Positions 53,482 through 62,115 of a stretch of 64,000 nt of DNA are shown here, piece by piece (position 1 is the stretch's first letter; each line of letters opens with the position of its first letter). Both the position numbers and the translations under genes were made by a program. The stretch is from Lutibacter oceani. GTDB lineage: Bacteria; Bacteroidota; Bacteroidia; Flavobacteriales; Flavobacteriaceae. The stretch lies in assembly GCF_003384935.1 (NCBI RefSeq), contig NZ_QTTQ01000011.1, positions 740,718 to 804,717 of the forward strand. Reading direction: 5' to 3'. The notes beneath the pieces were generated by a model that saw nothing but the letters and a program-made list of their open reading frames with translations, made no database searches and was not told where the DNA came from.

Positions 53482-54327
53482 TTAAAAATTAGATTGATGT
53501 AATGCCAAAAATGGTGTTTTTGAATAATATTTAAGTGCTTCGCTTTTTGGTCTGAATAAAATTTGCTCAAGTAAATTTAAATTTTTTGCAGCTAAAACTA
53601 TTAAATCAATTTGTTTATTGTCAATAAATTGTTCTAAAGATTCTTCTAGATTTTTGTTAACTTCAGAATGAAAACTATGCTGTTTATCTGTAAAATAATC
53701 ATGCAAGGTTTCTTTATTCCAAACCTGCTCATCATTAAGTTTTTCTTTGTTCTTACATAAATATAAAAAGCGAATTGAGGCATTATTATAACTAGATTTA
53801 CAAGTTAAATAATGTAATAATTTTGCCTCATAAAAGTTGGTGTAATCGGTTGGAAAAGCAATTTCATTTATCCCTTTAAAAACAGCTTTTTCTGGCACCA
53901 CTAAAACAGAACATTTTACCTTGGTAATAACTTCTTCAGAAACAGAATTTCTAAAGATTTGTCCTTTAGAAGGAATATCATTAGCGCCGATAACAATTAA
54001 ATCTATTTTTTTTTCCTTAATTTGATTTCTAGTAGCTTCAACAATATTATTTTCTTCTACTATAGGAATAAAATTATGATTGCCCTTTATTTTTAAGGTA
54101 TTTATTTGTTGAATTAATTTTTCTAATTTTCTTTTTGAATCTCTTTTATTATCAACTTGAACTAATTCAACTTGATTATATCCAGCACCAACAAGTTCAT
54201 TTTCAAACCTATTTTCTACATTTAGCAAATGGAAATTACATTGCTCATTTTGAAATAAACCAAGTGCATATACAATGGAATTCCAAGATTTATCAGAAAA
54301 ATCAGTTAAAATTAATATGTTTTTCAT
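53482..54327 (-). CDS. Universal stress protein, tandem UspA domains
   Basis: About 281 residues with two Usp domains. The first begins MKNILILTDFSDKSWNS and ends DLIVIGANDIPSKGQIFRNSVSEEVITKVKCSVLVVPE. The second (about 145-281) is more degenerate, with EIAFPTDYTN and DLIVLAAKN. The frame is open to 54381, but that start lies inside the FNR-like dyad and upstream of the predicted transcription start, so the ATG at 54327 is right. Tandem Usp proteins are commonly induced by low oxygen in other bacteria. Confidence 0.88.
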   Translation of the reverse strand: MKNILILTDFSDKSWNSIVYALGLFQNEQCNFHLLNVENRFENELVGAGYNQVELVQVDNKRDSKRKLEKLIQQINTLKIKGNHNFIPIVEENNIVEATRNQIKEKKIDLIVIGANDIPSKGQIFRNSVSEEVITKVKCSVLVVPEKAVFKGINEIAFPTDYTNFYEAKLLHYLTCKSSYNNASIRFLYLCKNKEKLNDEQVWNKETLHDYFTDKQHSFHSEVNKNLEESLEQFIDNKQIDLIVLAAKNLNLLEQILFRPKSEALKYYSKTPFLALHQSNF

Positions 54328-54344
54328 TCCTTTTATTATTGATA

Positions 54345-54387
54345 CAAACTTAAATAATGCTGTATTAATAATAAATGACATAAATCA
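54345..54387 (-). promoter_or_regulatory. usp promoter with FNR/CRP-type dyad
   Basis: Minus strand: dyad TGATTTATGTCA (54387-54376), then -7 box TAAGTTTG (54352-54345), 35 bases from dyad start to box. No -33 TTG is seen. The leader is only about 13 bases. The site lies just downstream of the receiver-Crp regulator gene. Confidence 0.65.
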
Positions 54388-54439
54388 GTGAAATTTTGAA
54401 CTGCTTTTATGTGTTTTTAACAATGATTAATGAAAAAAA

Positions 54440-55498
54440 TTAATAAATAGCCTCTAATTTCTCCATGTTAATAATTCTAATATTTCTGCCTTCAATTTCA
54501 ATAAGCCCTTCCTTTTTTAAATCGGTTAAAGTTCTAATTAAACTTTCGGTTGCAATACCTGCAACACTTGCCAAATCACGACGTGATATATTAATATTAT
54601 CAGATGGTTTTTGCTTCATTTTATTGGCAAATTTCAAAATGGTTTTAGCAGTTTTTCTACGCATAGAACCATAAGCCATTTGCAATAACTGATCTTTAAC
54701 TTCTGTAAGGTTTTCACTTATCAATTGAAAAATTTCTAAGGATAATTTATAGTTATTTTTTAAAATATCTAACACGGTACTTTTAGGAACAACCATAATT
54801 TCTACTTTCTCCATTGCAATTGCAGATTCATAATTTCTGGCATCATTAAAAATAGCTGAAAAGCCAAAAAACTCATCGTCTTTATTGATATTTATTATAA
54901 GTTCCTTACCAAATTCATCAATTTTTACGCCCTTAATTTTTCCCTTGTATACAAGATAAACATTGTTAGAATTTTCTTGTTCCTTATAAATTATTGCTCC
55001 TTTTTTATAAACTTTAGAACTTCCAAAATCGCAAAAATAATTCTTAAGATCTTCTAAATTGGTAATATTATCATATAAATCTTTAGGTTTTTCTTGGGTT
55101 TCTTGACTAATTAATGCCTCACTTAATAACTCAGCTTTTGCCAATCTACTTTCAATTGCACTTAACAAAAGTTCTTCTTCAACTGGTTTAGTTAAATAAT
55201 CATCGGCTCCCAAATCCATTCCTTTTCTAATGTCTTTAATTTCTGTTTTTGCAGACATGAAAATAAAAGGTATTTTTTTAGTTTTTTCTTCTTCAGAAAG
55301 TATTTTAAATACATCGTAACCATCTAATTCCGGCATCATGATATCACAAATAATTAAATCCGGAAGCATAATTCTGGCTTGTTCTATACCTCTTTTACCA
55401 TTTGCGGCCGTAACCACTTTATAGTTTTCCAATTCTAAAATTTCTTCAGTGGTTTCTCTTAAAACCGTATCGTCTTCAATCAGTAATATTGTTTTCAT
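54440..55498 (-). CDS. Response regulator fused to a Crp/Fnr-type transcription factor
   Basis: 352 residues with three parts: a receiver domain (about 1-122; acidic Asp9/Asp10, phosphoacceptor Asp52 in IICDIMMPELDG, Lys104 in LTKP), a cyclic-nucleotide-binding fold (about 150-270) and a Crp-type winged helix (about 275-350). The recognition helix ATESLIRTL has Glu318-x3-Arg322, matching CRP Glu181/Arg185 and FNR Glu209/Arg213, which read TGA half-sites. FNR-type iron-sulfur cysteines are absent, so the signal should come through phosphorylation. It overlaps the kinase gene by 4 bases. Confidence 0.9.
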   Translation of the reverse strand: MKTILLIEDDTVLRETTEEILELENYKVVTAANGKRGIEQARIMLPDLIICDIMMPELDGYDVFKILSEEEKTKKIPFIFMSAKTEIKDIRKGMDLGADDYLTKPVEEELLLSAIESRLAKAELLSEALISQETQEKPKDLYDNITNLEDLKNYFCDFGSSKVYKKGAIIYKEQENSNNVYLVYKGKIKGVKIDEFGKELIININKDDEFFGFSAIFNDARNYESAIAMEKVEIMVVPKSTVLDILKNNYKLSLEIFQLISENLTEVKDQLLQMAYGSMRRKTAKTILKFANKMKQKPSDNINISRRDLASVAGIATESLIRTLTDLKKEGLIEIEGRNIRIINMEKLEAIY

Positions 55499-56727
55499 TC
55501 TTTATTAATTATTGGTAATTCAACAATAAAAGTTGATCCTTCATTAAAAATGCTTCTAAATTTTATGGTTCCGCCTAAACTTTCCAAATGACTTTTTACA
55601 ATATTTAGCCCAATTCCTGTTCCTTGATTTGTTAATGCATTTTCAGCTCTAAAATATCTGTTAAAAATATATTTTTGATCTTTTGATGGAATTCCAATTC
55701 CTTGATCTTTTATTTCAAAAATTATACTTTCTGAACCTGGGTTAATTTTAAAATCTATTTTAGTATTTTCAGGTGAATATTTAATAGCGTTGTTTAGTAT
55801 GTTTGATAATATTAATTCTAATATTTTTTCATCTTGATATAAATCCAAATTATCAATATTTTTTGGATATATAATATGTTGCCCACTTTTTAACATTAAG
55901 TTGGCATTATAAATTACTTCGTTTACAACTTTACTTAGTTTAAAACTGCTAAATTTATATTTAACTTTTCCAGATTCTAACCTTTCTACAGATAAAAAAT
56001 CATTCAAAATGCCATCTAAATAATGCACCTTATTTTTAATAGTTAGCAAATGTTTTTCTCTTTTTTCCTGCATTTCAGTTTTTTTATACTTCCCAACTAA
56101 AACTGCTGCATTTAACATTCCGCTTAAAGGTGTTTTAAACTCATGTGACACTAAAGATAAAAATTTAGTTTTTAGCTCATTAAGCTCTTTTTCTTTTTTT
56201 AAGGCTTTTCTTAATTTAGATTCTGCTTTTACACGTTTTTCAATTTCATGTTTTAGATCAGCCACCGTATTATTAAGTTCTGTTGTTCTTTTAGAAACCT
56301 TTCCTTCTAAAAGTGCATTTAATTCCAAAATTTTAGCCTCAGATTTTTTACGGGATGTAATATTTATAACAATAGACATTACATATTTTTTTTTACCTAT
56401 TTTAAAAGGGTTTAACCCTACCTCAACCGGAAAATTATTTCCATTTTTGTGAACCCCAAACAAATCGCTATTTTGACCCATTTGCCTTGCAGAAGACTTT
56501 TTGTAAAATGTATTAAAATGCGCTCCGTGACCTGCACGAAAATTTATTGGAATTAAAATATTTAAATGCTGATTTTGAAATTCGCTTTTGGTATAGCCAA
56601 ACATTTCTTCGGCAGCTAAATTACTTGCAACAATTGTTTGATTTTCATCTACAACAATTACACCTTCAGAAACTGCTTCAAACAGTACATTAAAAACAAA
56701 TTCATTTTCATGAAATAAATTAGACAA
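55495..56727 (-). CDS. PAS-domain sensor histidine kinase (FixL-like PAS)
   Basis: 410 residues, no membrane segment, so it is cytoplasmic. The PAS domain (about 9-125) contains FRAGHGAHFNTF. Aligned with FixL (RSRHDSYISRY), its His67 falls on the haem ligand His200, while the FixL Arg220 position is Ser87. A coiled-coil linker (about 128-185) leads to the HisKA domain with His195 (SLVSHEFKTPL) and a HATPase domain (about 295-408; NNAIKYSP, DQGIGIP, GTGIGL). The start appears to be TTG. Haem binding is inference. The gene overlaps the regulator (ATGA type), so the two form a pair. Confidence 0.9.
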   Translation of the reverse strand: MSNLFHENEFVFNVLFEAVSEGVIVVDENQTIVASNLAAEEMFGYTKSEFQNQHLNILIPINFRAGHGAHFNTFYKKSSARQMGQNSDLFGVHKNGNNFPVEVGLNPFKIGKKKYVMSIVINITSRKKSEAKILELNALLEGKVSKRTTELNNTVADLKHEIEKRVKAESKLRKALKKEKELNELKTKFLSLVSHEFKTPLSGMLNAAVLVGKYKKTEMQEKREKHLLTIKNKVHYLDGILNDFLSVERLESGKVKYKFSSFKLSKVVNEVIYNANLMLKSGQHIIYPKNIDNLDLYQDEKILELILSNILNNAIKYSPENTKIDFKINPGSESIIFEIKDQGIGIPSKDQKYIFNRYFRAENALTNQGTGIGLNIVKSHLESLGGTIKFRSIFNEGSTFIVELPIINKE

Positions 56728-56827
56728 TGGTATTTTTTTTAGTTTATAGTATGTTCGAAAATACTAAAAATTTATGAACTAAAATATTAAATTATTGTAA
56801 AAAAAGAGTCTTTTAGGTTGTTTTAAA

Positions 56828-57682
56828 TTAATATGTTTTAGTCATTGTTGAAGGTATAACAATAATAAAATCAGCTTTTAATTTATTTTCTTTATTGAAT
56901 TTTTTAATGTTATCCTGCTCAACAACACTAACTGTAATTATTTTTAAACTACTATTTCCTTTATTCAAATACCAATTAATACCTTCATAATCATCGGAAT
57001 GGTATGATCCATTGTAATGCAAAAACAACTTATTTTGTTCACTATTTGTTAAAATAAAATTTCCCATAGTTGCGTCTTTAACCGCCTGTGCTTTTGGTAA
57101 ATTATCTCCTCCATGACCGCCCATCATTTCTTTCATTTTAACATACCCTGGTAAAGTTTCATCATAAGCAATTGGTAATGGAGCTATCCAAGATTTTTCT
57201 TCATTAGAAAGTTCTTCCAACGCTTCAAAACCACCTTTAAAAACCATACTTGCATATCTTCTAGGAATGTTTGTAGCTATAAATTGTATATTTTCATTTT
57301 TAGCAAAATCTACTAAAGGTTTATAATCTGTCGGATAATTATTCCACAACCTTGCAACCGTATCAAATGCTTTTTGATTAATTTTACCTGCCAAATAATC
57401 ATTTAACTGTATTTGGTTATCTGCCTCAAACATTTCAGCTCCTAAAATCAGGTTTCTTAATTTACTTAAGTCTTTTGTTGTTTCAAATTGCAGCCAATGT
57501 ACAATTGGGTTATTATGGTGCTCACCAAATAAAACAACATCCGTTTTACTCATTTCACGAATCATTTTTTTATAAGAAACTTTGTTTCCTTTTGAGTTGT
57601 ATAATTTATAAGCAGGTTTATTTTGTGAATAAATTGAACTCGAAAATGTAATTGCCAGTAGAAATACTATTAGTTTTCGCAT
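56828..57682 (-). CDS. ChaN-family (DUF399) secreted protein
   Basis: 284 residues with a signal peptide (about 1-19, ending IYSQ). The conserved VVLFGEHHNNPIVHWLQFE (about 49-67) is the ChaN/Tiki-like signature; later GAEMFEADNQ and a long helical region with a Gly/His-rich MMGGHGGDNLPKAQAVKDATM follow. Campylobacter ChaR/ChaN proteins bind haem and are iron-linked; enzymatic protease activity as in Tiki is another option. It is a single gene. Confidence 0.82.
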   Translation of the reverse strand: MRKLIVFLLAITFSSSIYSQNKPAYKLYNSKGNKVSYKKMIREMSKTDVVLFGEHHNNPIVHWLQFETTKDLSKLRNLILGAEMFEADNQIQLNDYLAGKINQKAFDTVARLWNNYPTDYKPLVDFAKNENIQFIATNIPRRYASMVFKGGFEALEELSNEEKSWIAPLPIAYDETLPGYVKMKEMMGGHGGDNLPKAQAVKDATMGNFILTNSEQNKLFLHYNGSYHSDDYEGINWYLNKGNSSLKIITVSVVEQDNIKKFNKENKLKADFIIVIPSTMTKTY

Positions 57683-57716
57683 AAATAATATTGAATTTAT
57701 AAGGTTTCGTTCTCAA

Positions 57717-57724
57717 CAAATTTA
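57717..57724 (-). promoter_or_regulatory. Putative -7 box for the ChaN-family gene
   Basis: TAAATTTG on the minus strand, 34 bases before the ATG at 57682. It abuts the divergent candidate at 57725-57732. Confidence 0.4.
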
Positions 57725-57732
57725 TAACTTTG
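57725..57732 (+). promoter_or_regulatory. Putative -7 box for pepP
   Basis: TAACTTTG, 94 bases before the pepP ATG. The two back-to-back boxes mean the divergent transcripts may compete for polymerase. Confidence 0.35.
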
Positions 57733-57826
57733 TTACTAATTATTATAATTATTTCTTAATAATGAAATTATAGGCTTATAATTATCCTATTTATTAAGAT
57801 TAATACAACATAAAAACCATTTTAAA

Positions 57827-59119
57827 ATGAAATATCTTCCAATTAACAATCAACTTTTTATAAAAAACAGAGCAAAATTTACAGCTCAAATGAAATCAAA
57901 ATCATTAGCGGTTTTTAATTCAAACGACCTTTTTACTACTGGTGCAGACAGCACCCTGCCTTTTGAACAAAGCAGAGATTTATTTTATTTAAGCGGTGCA
58001 GACCAAGAAGAAAGTATTTTGGTTCTTTTTCCTGATGCTATTGATCCTAATCATAGAGAAATATTGTTTTTAACTGAAACTAATGAACACATTGCTATTT
58101 GGTATGGTGCCAAATACTCTAAAGAAGAAGCAACAAAAGTATCTGGAATTAAAACAATTTATTGGTTATCTGAATTCAAAAAAATATTTTATGATTTAAT
58201 GACCGAAGCCGAAACTGTTTATTTTAATACCAATGAACATTACAGACAATCTGTTGAATTAGAAACCCGTGAAGATCGTTTTATTAAAAAATGCAAGTCT
58301 GATTTTCCTGCTCATAAATGGGAAAAAAGCGGACAAATAATGCAGCAAATAAGAGGCGTAAAGGAACCAGAAGAAATTGAGCAAATGCAAACTGCCTGCG
58401 AAATTACCAATAATGGTTTTAGACGTATTTTACCTTTTGTAAAACCAGGTATTATGGAATACGAAATTGAAGCTGAATTTATGCATGAGTTTTTAAAAAG
58501 CAGATCTAAAGGTTTTGCATATACACCAATAATTGCTTCTGGCTATAGTGCTTGCGTATTGCATTATATTGAAAATAACAAAGCATGTAAAGATGGTGAT
58601 ATGCTTTTATTGGATGTTGGTGCTGAGTATGCAAATTACTCTAGTGATATGACTCGTACAATTCCTGTAAATGGAAAATTTTCTGATAGACAAAAAGAGG
58701 TTTACAATGCCGTTTTAAGAGTTAAAAACGAAGCTACAAAAATGCTTATTCCTGGCGAGTATTGGGCTAATTACCATAAAGAAGTTGGAAAATTAATGAC
58801 TTCAGAATTATTAGGATTAGGACTTATTGATAAAGCTGACGTACAAAATGAAGATCCGAATTGGCCAGCATATAAAAAATATTTTATGCACGGTACTTCA
58901 CATCATTTAGGTTTAGATACACATGATTATGGTGCTTTAAAAACACCTATGAAAGCCAATATGGTTTTTACTGTAGAACCTGGTATTTATATTCCTGAAG
59001 AAAATATGGGAATTAGAATTGAAGATGATGTTGTAATTCAAGAAAATGGAGCGCCATTTAACTTAATGCGCAATATTCCTATTGAAGTTGAAGAAATTGA
59101 AGATTTAATGAATTCTTAA
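57827..59119 (+). CDS. pepP: Xaa-Pro aminopeptidase (aminopeptidase P, M24B)
   Basis: 430 residues. An N-terminal creatinase-like domain (about 1-160) is followed by the pita-bread metallopeptidase domain. The dinuclear metal ligands are seen as Asp in LLLDVGAEYANYSSDMTRT (two Asp), His in MHGTSHHLGLDTHD, and Glu in FTVEPGIYIP and IRIEDDVVI. It removes N-terminal residues before proline. There is no signal peptide. It is followed by a strong bidirectional terminator. Confidence 0.95.
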   Translation: MKYLPINNQLFIKNRAKFTAQMKSKSLAVFNSNDLFTTGADSTLPFEQSRDLFYLSGADQEESILVLFPDAIDPNHREILFLTETNEHIAIWYGAKYSKEEATKVSGIKTIYWLSEFKKIFYDLMTEAETVYFNTNEHYRQSVELETREDRFIKKCKSDFPAHKWEKSGQIMQQIRGVKEPEEIEQMQTACEITNNGFRRILPFVKPGIMEYEIEAEFMHEFLKSRSKGFAYTPIIASGYSACVLHYIENNKACKDGDMLLLDVGAEYANYSSDMTRTIPVNGKFSDRQKEVYNAVLRVKNEATKMLIPGEYWANYHKEVGKLMTSELLGLGLIDKADVQNEDPNWPAYKKYFMHGTSHHLGLDTHDYGALKTPMKANMVFTVEPGIYIPEENMGIRIEDDVVIQENGAPFNLMRNIPIEVEEIEDLMNS

Positions 59120-59130
59120 TATTTAGAAAT

Positions 59131-59163
59131 AAAAAACTCGAATCAATTGATTCGAGTTTTTTT
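59131..59163. terminator. Bidirectional terminator between pepP and lysC
   Basis: Perfect palindrome with core CTCGAATCAATTGATTCGAG (59137-59156), flanked by six A and at least six T. It serves both convergent genes. Confidence 0.9.
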
Positions 59164-59191
59164 GTTAACCAATAAATTTATTCATAGAAAT

Positions 59192-60514
59192 TTAAGTGGT
59201 AGCAAATTCAAAAACGTAACTATTTAAACGTTTAAGCGCTGTAATTTTATCGTTTGTATTTACTAAAAGTGATATATTATTATTACTTCCTCCGTAAGAA
59301 ATCATTCTTACAGAAATGTCTTGTAATACTTTAAATAAGCGATGTGTTTCATGATGTCTAACAACTGAATGACCAACCAAACAAATAATACTCTGGTTAT
59401 TATCTACTTCTACCATTGAAAATTTCTCTAATTCTTCAACTATTGAAGGCAAATTACTAGCATCGTCTATTGTTAATGAAACTGCAATTTCTGATGTAGT
59501 AATCATATCAATTGACGTTTCATATTTTTCAAAAATTTCAAATACTTTTTTCAAAAAACCATGTGCCTGTAACATTCTTGCCGATTTAATTTTAATGGCA
59601 GTAATTCCATCTTTAGCAGCTATAGCTTTTATGCCTTCTCCTTCATATTCTTGAGAAATTAAAGTTCCGTAAGATCCAGGATCCATGGTATTTTTAAGTC
59701 GTACAGGAATATTTGCCTCACGAGCTGGCATTACTGTTTGCGGATGTAATATTTTTGCCCCAAAATAAGCTAATTCTGCCGCCTCGTCAAAAGACAAGTT
59801 TGAAATTGCGTGTGTATTTTCAACACATCTTGGATCGTTATTATGCATTCCATCAATATCTGTCCAAATTTGAACCTCATCTGCATCCACAACTGCCCCA
59901 ATAATTGTTGCTGTATAATCACTTCCTCCTCGTTGTAAATTTGCTATATTACCTACAGCGTCTAAACAAATAAAACCTTGAGTAATATAAATTTCAGCTG
60001 GCAGAGCCTCATCAATTATACGTTGTAAATTTTGTTTTATATAAAAATCATCTGGATCATTTGCTTTATCAATACGCATAAAACCTAAAGCTGGTAATAA
60101 TCTTGCATTTACACCTTCCTGATTCAAATATTTTGTAAACATAAATGTAGACAACAACTCTCCTTGAGATACAATTCTGTTATATAATAACTCATTATGC
60201 TTTTTTGAAGTAAATGTTGTTAACAACTCAAAAACTTTATCTATGTAATTTCCAACCTCTTGTTTAATTTCTGAAGTTTCAAACAATTCATCAATTACAT
60301 CATTATATTTAGCATGTAAGTTCTCAATAGTTTCAACTGCCTGATCAACTAATTTATTTTTAATTAAATCTGATATTTCAACTAATACATTTGTAGTGCC
60401 TGACATTGCTGAAAGTACTACTATTTTTTTATCTCCGTCTGTAATTAATTCTTTAACACGTTTTATGTTTTCAATAGAACCAACAGATGTTCCTCCAAAT
60501 TTTAAAACTTTCAT
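59192..60514 (-). CDS. lysC: Aspartate kinase (monofunctional, two ACT domains)
   Basis: 440 residues; first step from aspartate to lysine, methionine and threonine. The kinase motif is MKVLKFGGTSVGSIENIKRV (1-20), then QGFICLDAVGNIANLQRGGSDYTATIIGAVVDADEVQIWTDIDG. The ACT region covers about 300-440 (VEVDNNQSIICLVGHSV, RMISYGGSNNNISLLV). It is divergent from an ACT-domain regulator, with a dyad between the two genes, which hints at feedback on transcription as well as on the enzyme. Confidence 0.95.
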   Translation of the reverse strand: MKVLKFGGTSVGSIENIKRVKELITDGDKKIVVLSAMSGTTNVLVEISDLIKNKLVDQAVETIENLHAKYNDVIDELFETSEIKQEVGNYIDKVFELLTTFTSKKHNELLYNRIVSQGELLSTFMFTKYLNQEGVNARLLPALGFMRIDKANDPDDFYIKQNLQRIIDEALPAEIYITQGFICLDAVGNIANLQRGGSDYTATIIGAVVDADEVQIWTDIDGMHNNDPRCVENTHAISNLSFDEAAELAYFGAKILHPQTVMPAREANIPVRLKNTMDPGSYGTLISQEYEGEGIKAIAAKDGITAIKIKSARMLQAHGFLKKVFEIFEKYETSIDMITTSEIAVSLTIDDASNLPSIVEELEKFSMVEVDNNQSIICLVGHSVVRHHETHRLFKVLQDISVRMISYGGSNNNISLLVNTNDKITALKRLNSYVFEFATT

Positions 60515-60533
60515 TTTCTTTATTTTAGTGACA

Positions 60534-60541
60534 CAAATTTA
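60534..60541 (-). promoter_or_regulatory. Putative -7 box for lysC
   Basis: TAAATTTG on the minus strand, 19 bases before the ATG at 60514. The dyad at 60561-60583 lies just upstream of it. Confidence 0.45.
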
Positions 60542-60560
60542 AAATCATTTTCAACTTTAT

Positions 60561-60583
60561 GTGTATAATTAAAAAATATACAC
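60561..60583. promoter_or_regulatory. Operator-like dyad between lysC and the ACT-domain gene
   Basis: GTGTATA (60561-60567), 9 bases, TATACAC (60577-60583): a perfect 7-base inverted repeat. It sits between the two divergent -7 boxes and touches the plus-strand box, so a bound protein could block both promoters. Confidence 0.5.
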
Positions 60584-60591
60584 TAATTTTG
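60584..60591 (+). promoter_or_regulatory. Putative -7 box for the ACT-domain regulator
   Basis: TAATTTTG, directly adjoining the dyad, 25 bases before the ATG at 60617. Confidence 0.5.
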
Positions 60592-60616
60592 CACATACTG
60601 TTAACTATTTAACAAG

Positions 60617-61273
60617 ATGAGAACTATAGCAACCTGTGTAGAAGAAATATTAGTTTCGCAACCATTTTTAGAGGATGCGCTAACCAGAAACATTTTAAAT
60701 TATAGTGCTTTAGCTGAAGAGCTTAGAGATCCTATTTCTAAAATGTTACGAAAACCTGTAAAATCTGGAGCAATTATGATGGCGCTTCGCAGATATAGTC
60801 CGCCAAAAGAAATGGCAAACAAAATAAAATTGAACAAAGTTTTACAAAATTTAGGCGATATTACTGTGCGTTCAGATTTGTCTGATTACACTTTTAAAAA
60901 CTCTAGCACTTTAATACAGAGCCACTTAAAAACTTTGGAAATTATTAAAAACGATCCGCATATTTTTTACACTTTTACGCGTGGAGTTCATGAAAGTAAT
61001 GTTTTAATTACTACTGCCCTAAAATCTCAAATTGAAGAATTTTATAAAGACGAGTCTTGTACATCTGTTCAAGATCATTTGTCAGCTATTACAATAGGTT
61101 TACCAAAAGAAAACACTAAAATTGCAGGATTATATTATCAGTTTTTTAAACGTTTAGCTTGGGAAGGAATTTCTTTATACGAAGTGGTTTCAACAACTAA
61201 TGAGTTTACAATTTTAGTAGAAGATGAAGTTGTTGACAAAGCTTTTTCAGCAATAAAAGGGTTAAAAAACTAA
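60617..61273 (+). CDS. ACT-domain protein, predicted regulator of amino-acid metabolism
   Basis: 218 residues, cytoplasmic. The N-terminal half (about 1-65) is helical and resembles a winged-helix unit (EEILVSQPFLEDALTRNILNYSALAEEL then SGAIMMALRRY). The C-terminus (about 140-218) has an ACT-like pattern, GLYYQFFKRLAWEGISLYEVVSTTNEFTILVEDEVVDKAFSAIKGL, close to the aspartokinase ACT. Archaea have similar proteins, annotated as ACT-containing regulators (COG2150-like). The divergent position to lysC supports control of the aspartate family; binding of DNA is inference. Confidence 0.7.
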   Translation: MRTIATCVEEILVSQPFLEDALTRNILNYSALAEELRDPISKMLRKPVKSGAIMMALRRYSPPKEMANKIKLNKVLQNLGDITVRSDLSDYTFKNSSTLIQSHLKTLEIIKNDPHIFYTFTRGVHESNVLITTALKSQIEEFYKDESCTSVQDHLSAITIGLPKENTKIAGLYYQFFKRLAWEGISLYEVVSTTNEFTILVEDEVVDKAFSAIKGLKN

Positions 61274-61303
61274 ATCTTATTCAAAAAAACTCAATTTTGA
61301 AGT

Positions 61304-62086
61304 ATGTATATATTTCATAAAAACACAAAGGTTTATTTTTCTGATTCAGGAAAAGGAAATGCTGTTGTTTTATTACATGGTTTTTTAGAAAATAACACTA
61401 TGTGGAATTCCGTATCACAAGAGCTTTCAAAAAAATATAGAGTTATTTGCATAGATTTATTAGGGCATGGACTAACAGAAAGTCATGGCTATATTCATAC
61501 TATGGAAGACCAAGCTGAGATAGTTAAAGCTGTTTTAAGTAATTTAAAACTTAGAAAATATATACTTATTGGGCATAGTATGGGCGGTTATGTTGCCTTA
61601 TCATTTGCAAAATTATTTCCAAAAAACGTGAAAGGGATTTGCCTGATGAATTCTACAGCGCTACCAGATTCTGAAGAAAAAAAATTAAATAGAGATCGGG
61701 CTATAAAAGCAGTTAAACAAAACCATAAAACATTTGTTAGAATTGTAATACCAATGTTATTTTCAGAAAAAAACAGGGCAATATTTACTTCAGAAATTAA
61801 GGAAATTACTAATGAAGCACTAAAAATTTCACCCCAAGGAATAATTGCAGCATTAGAAGGAATGAAAATTAGGGAAAATCTCACGAAAATCTATAAAGAG
61901 GCTACATTTTCAATTCAACTAATTATTGGAAAACAGGATCCTGCTTTAGATTATAATTCATTAATCCAGCAAACAAAAAATACAGACGTTCAAGTTGTTG
62001 AATTTCCTGATGGACATATGAGCCATATTGAAAATAAGAATGCCCTAATTACTTCCTTATTTTATTTTGTTAAAAATTGTGGTTAG
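61304..62086 (+). CDS. Alpha/beta hydrolase
   Basis: 260 residues. The oxyanion motif is LLHGFLENN (24-32) and the nucleophile elbow GHSMGG carries Ser92. The acid is probably the Asp in GKQDPALD, and the His in DGHMSHIEN. A helical cap lies at about 120-195. The substrate is unknown (esterase or C-C hydrolase). It follows the ACT protein by 30 bases and is probably on the same transcript. Confidence 0.85.
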   Translation: MYIFHKNTKVYFSDSGKGNAVVLLHGFLENNTMWNSVSQELSKKYRVICIDLLGHGLTESHGYIHTMEDQAEIVKAVLSNLKLRKYILIGHSMGGYVALSFAKLFPKNVKGICLMNSTALPDSEEKKLNRDRAIKAVKQNHKTFVRIVIPMLFSEKNRAIFTSEIKEITNEALKISPQGIIAALEGMKIRENLTKIYKEATFSIQLIIGKQDPALDYNSLIQQTKNTDVQVVEFPDGHMSHIENKNALITSLFYFVKNCG

Positions 62087-62115
62087 TGTGCTTTACTGGT
62101 TTTTATATAATCAGT

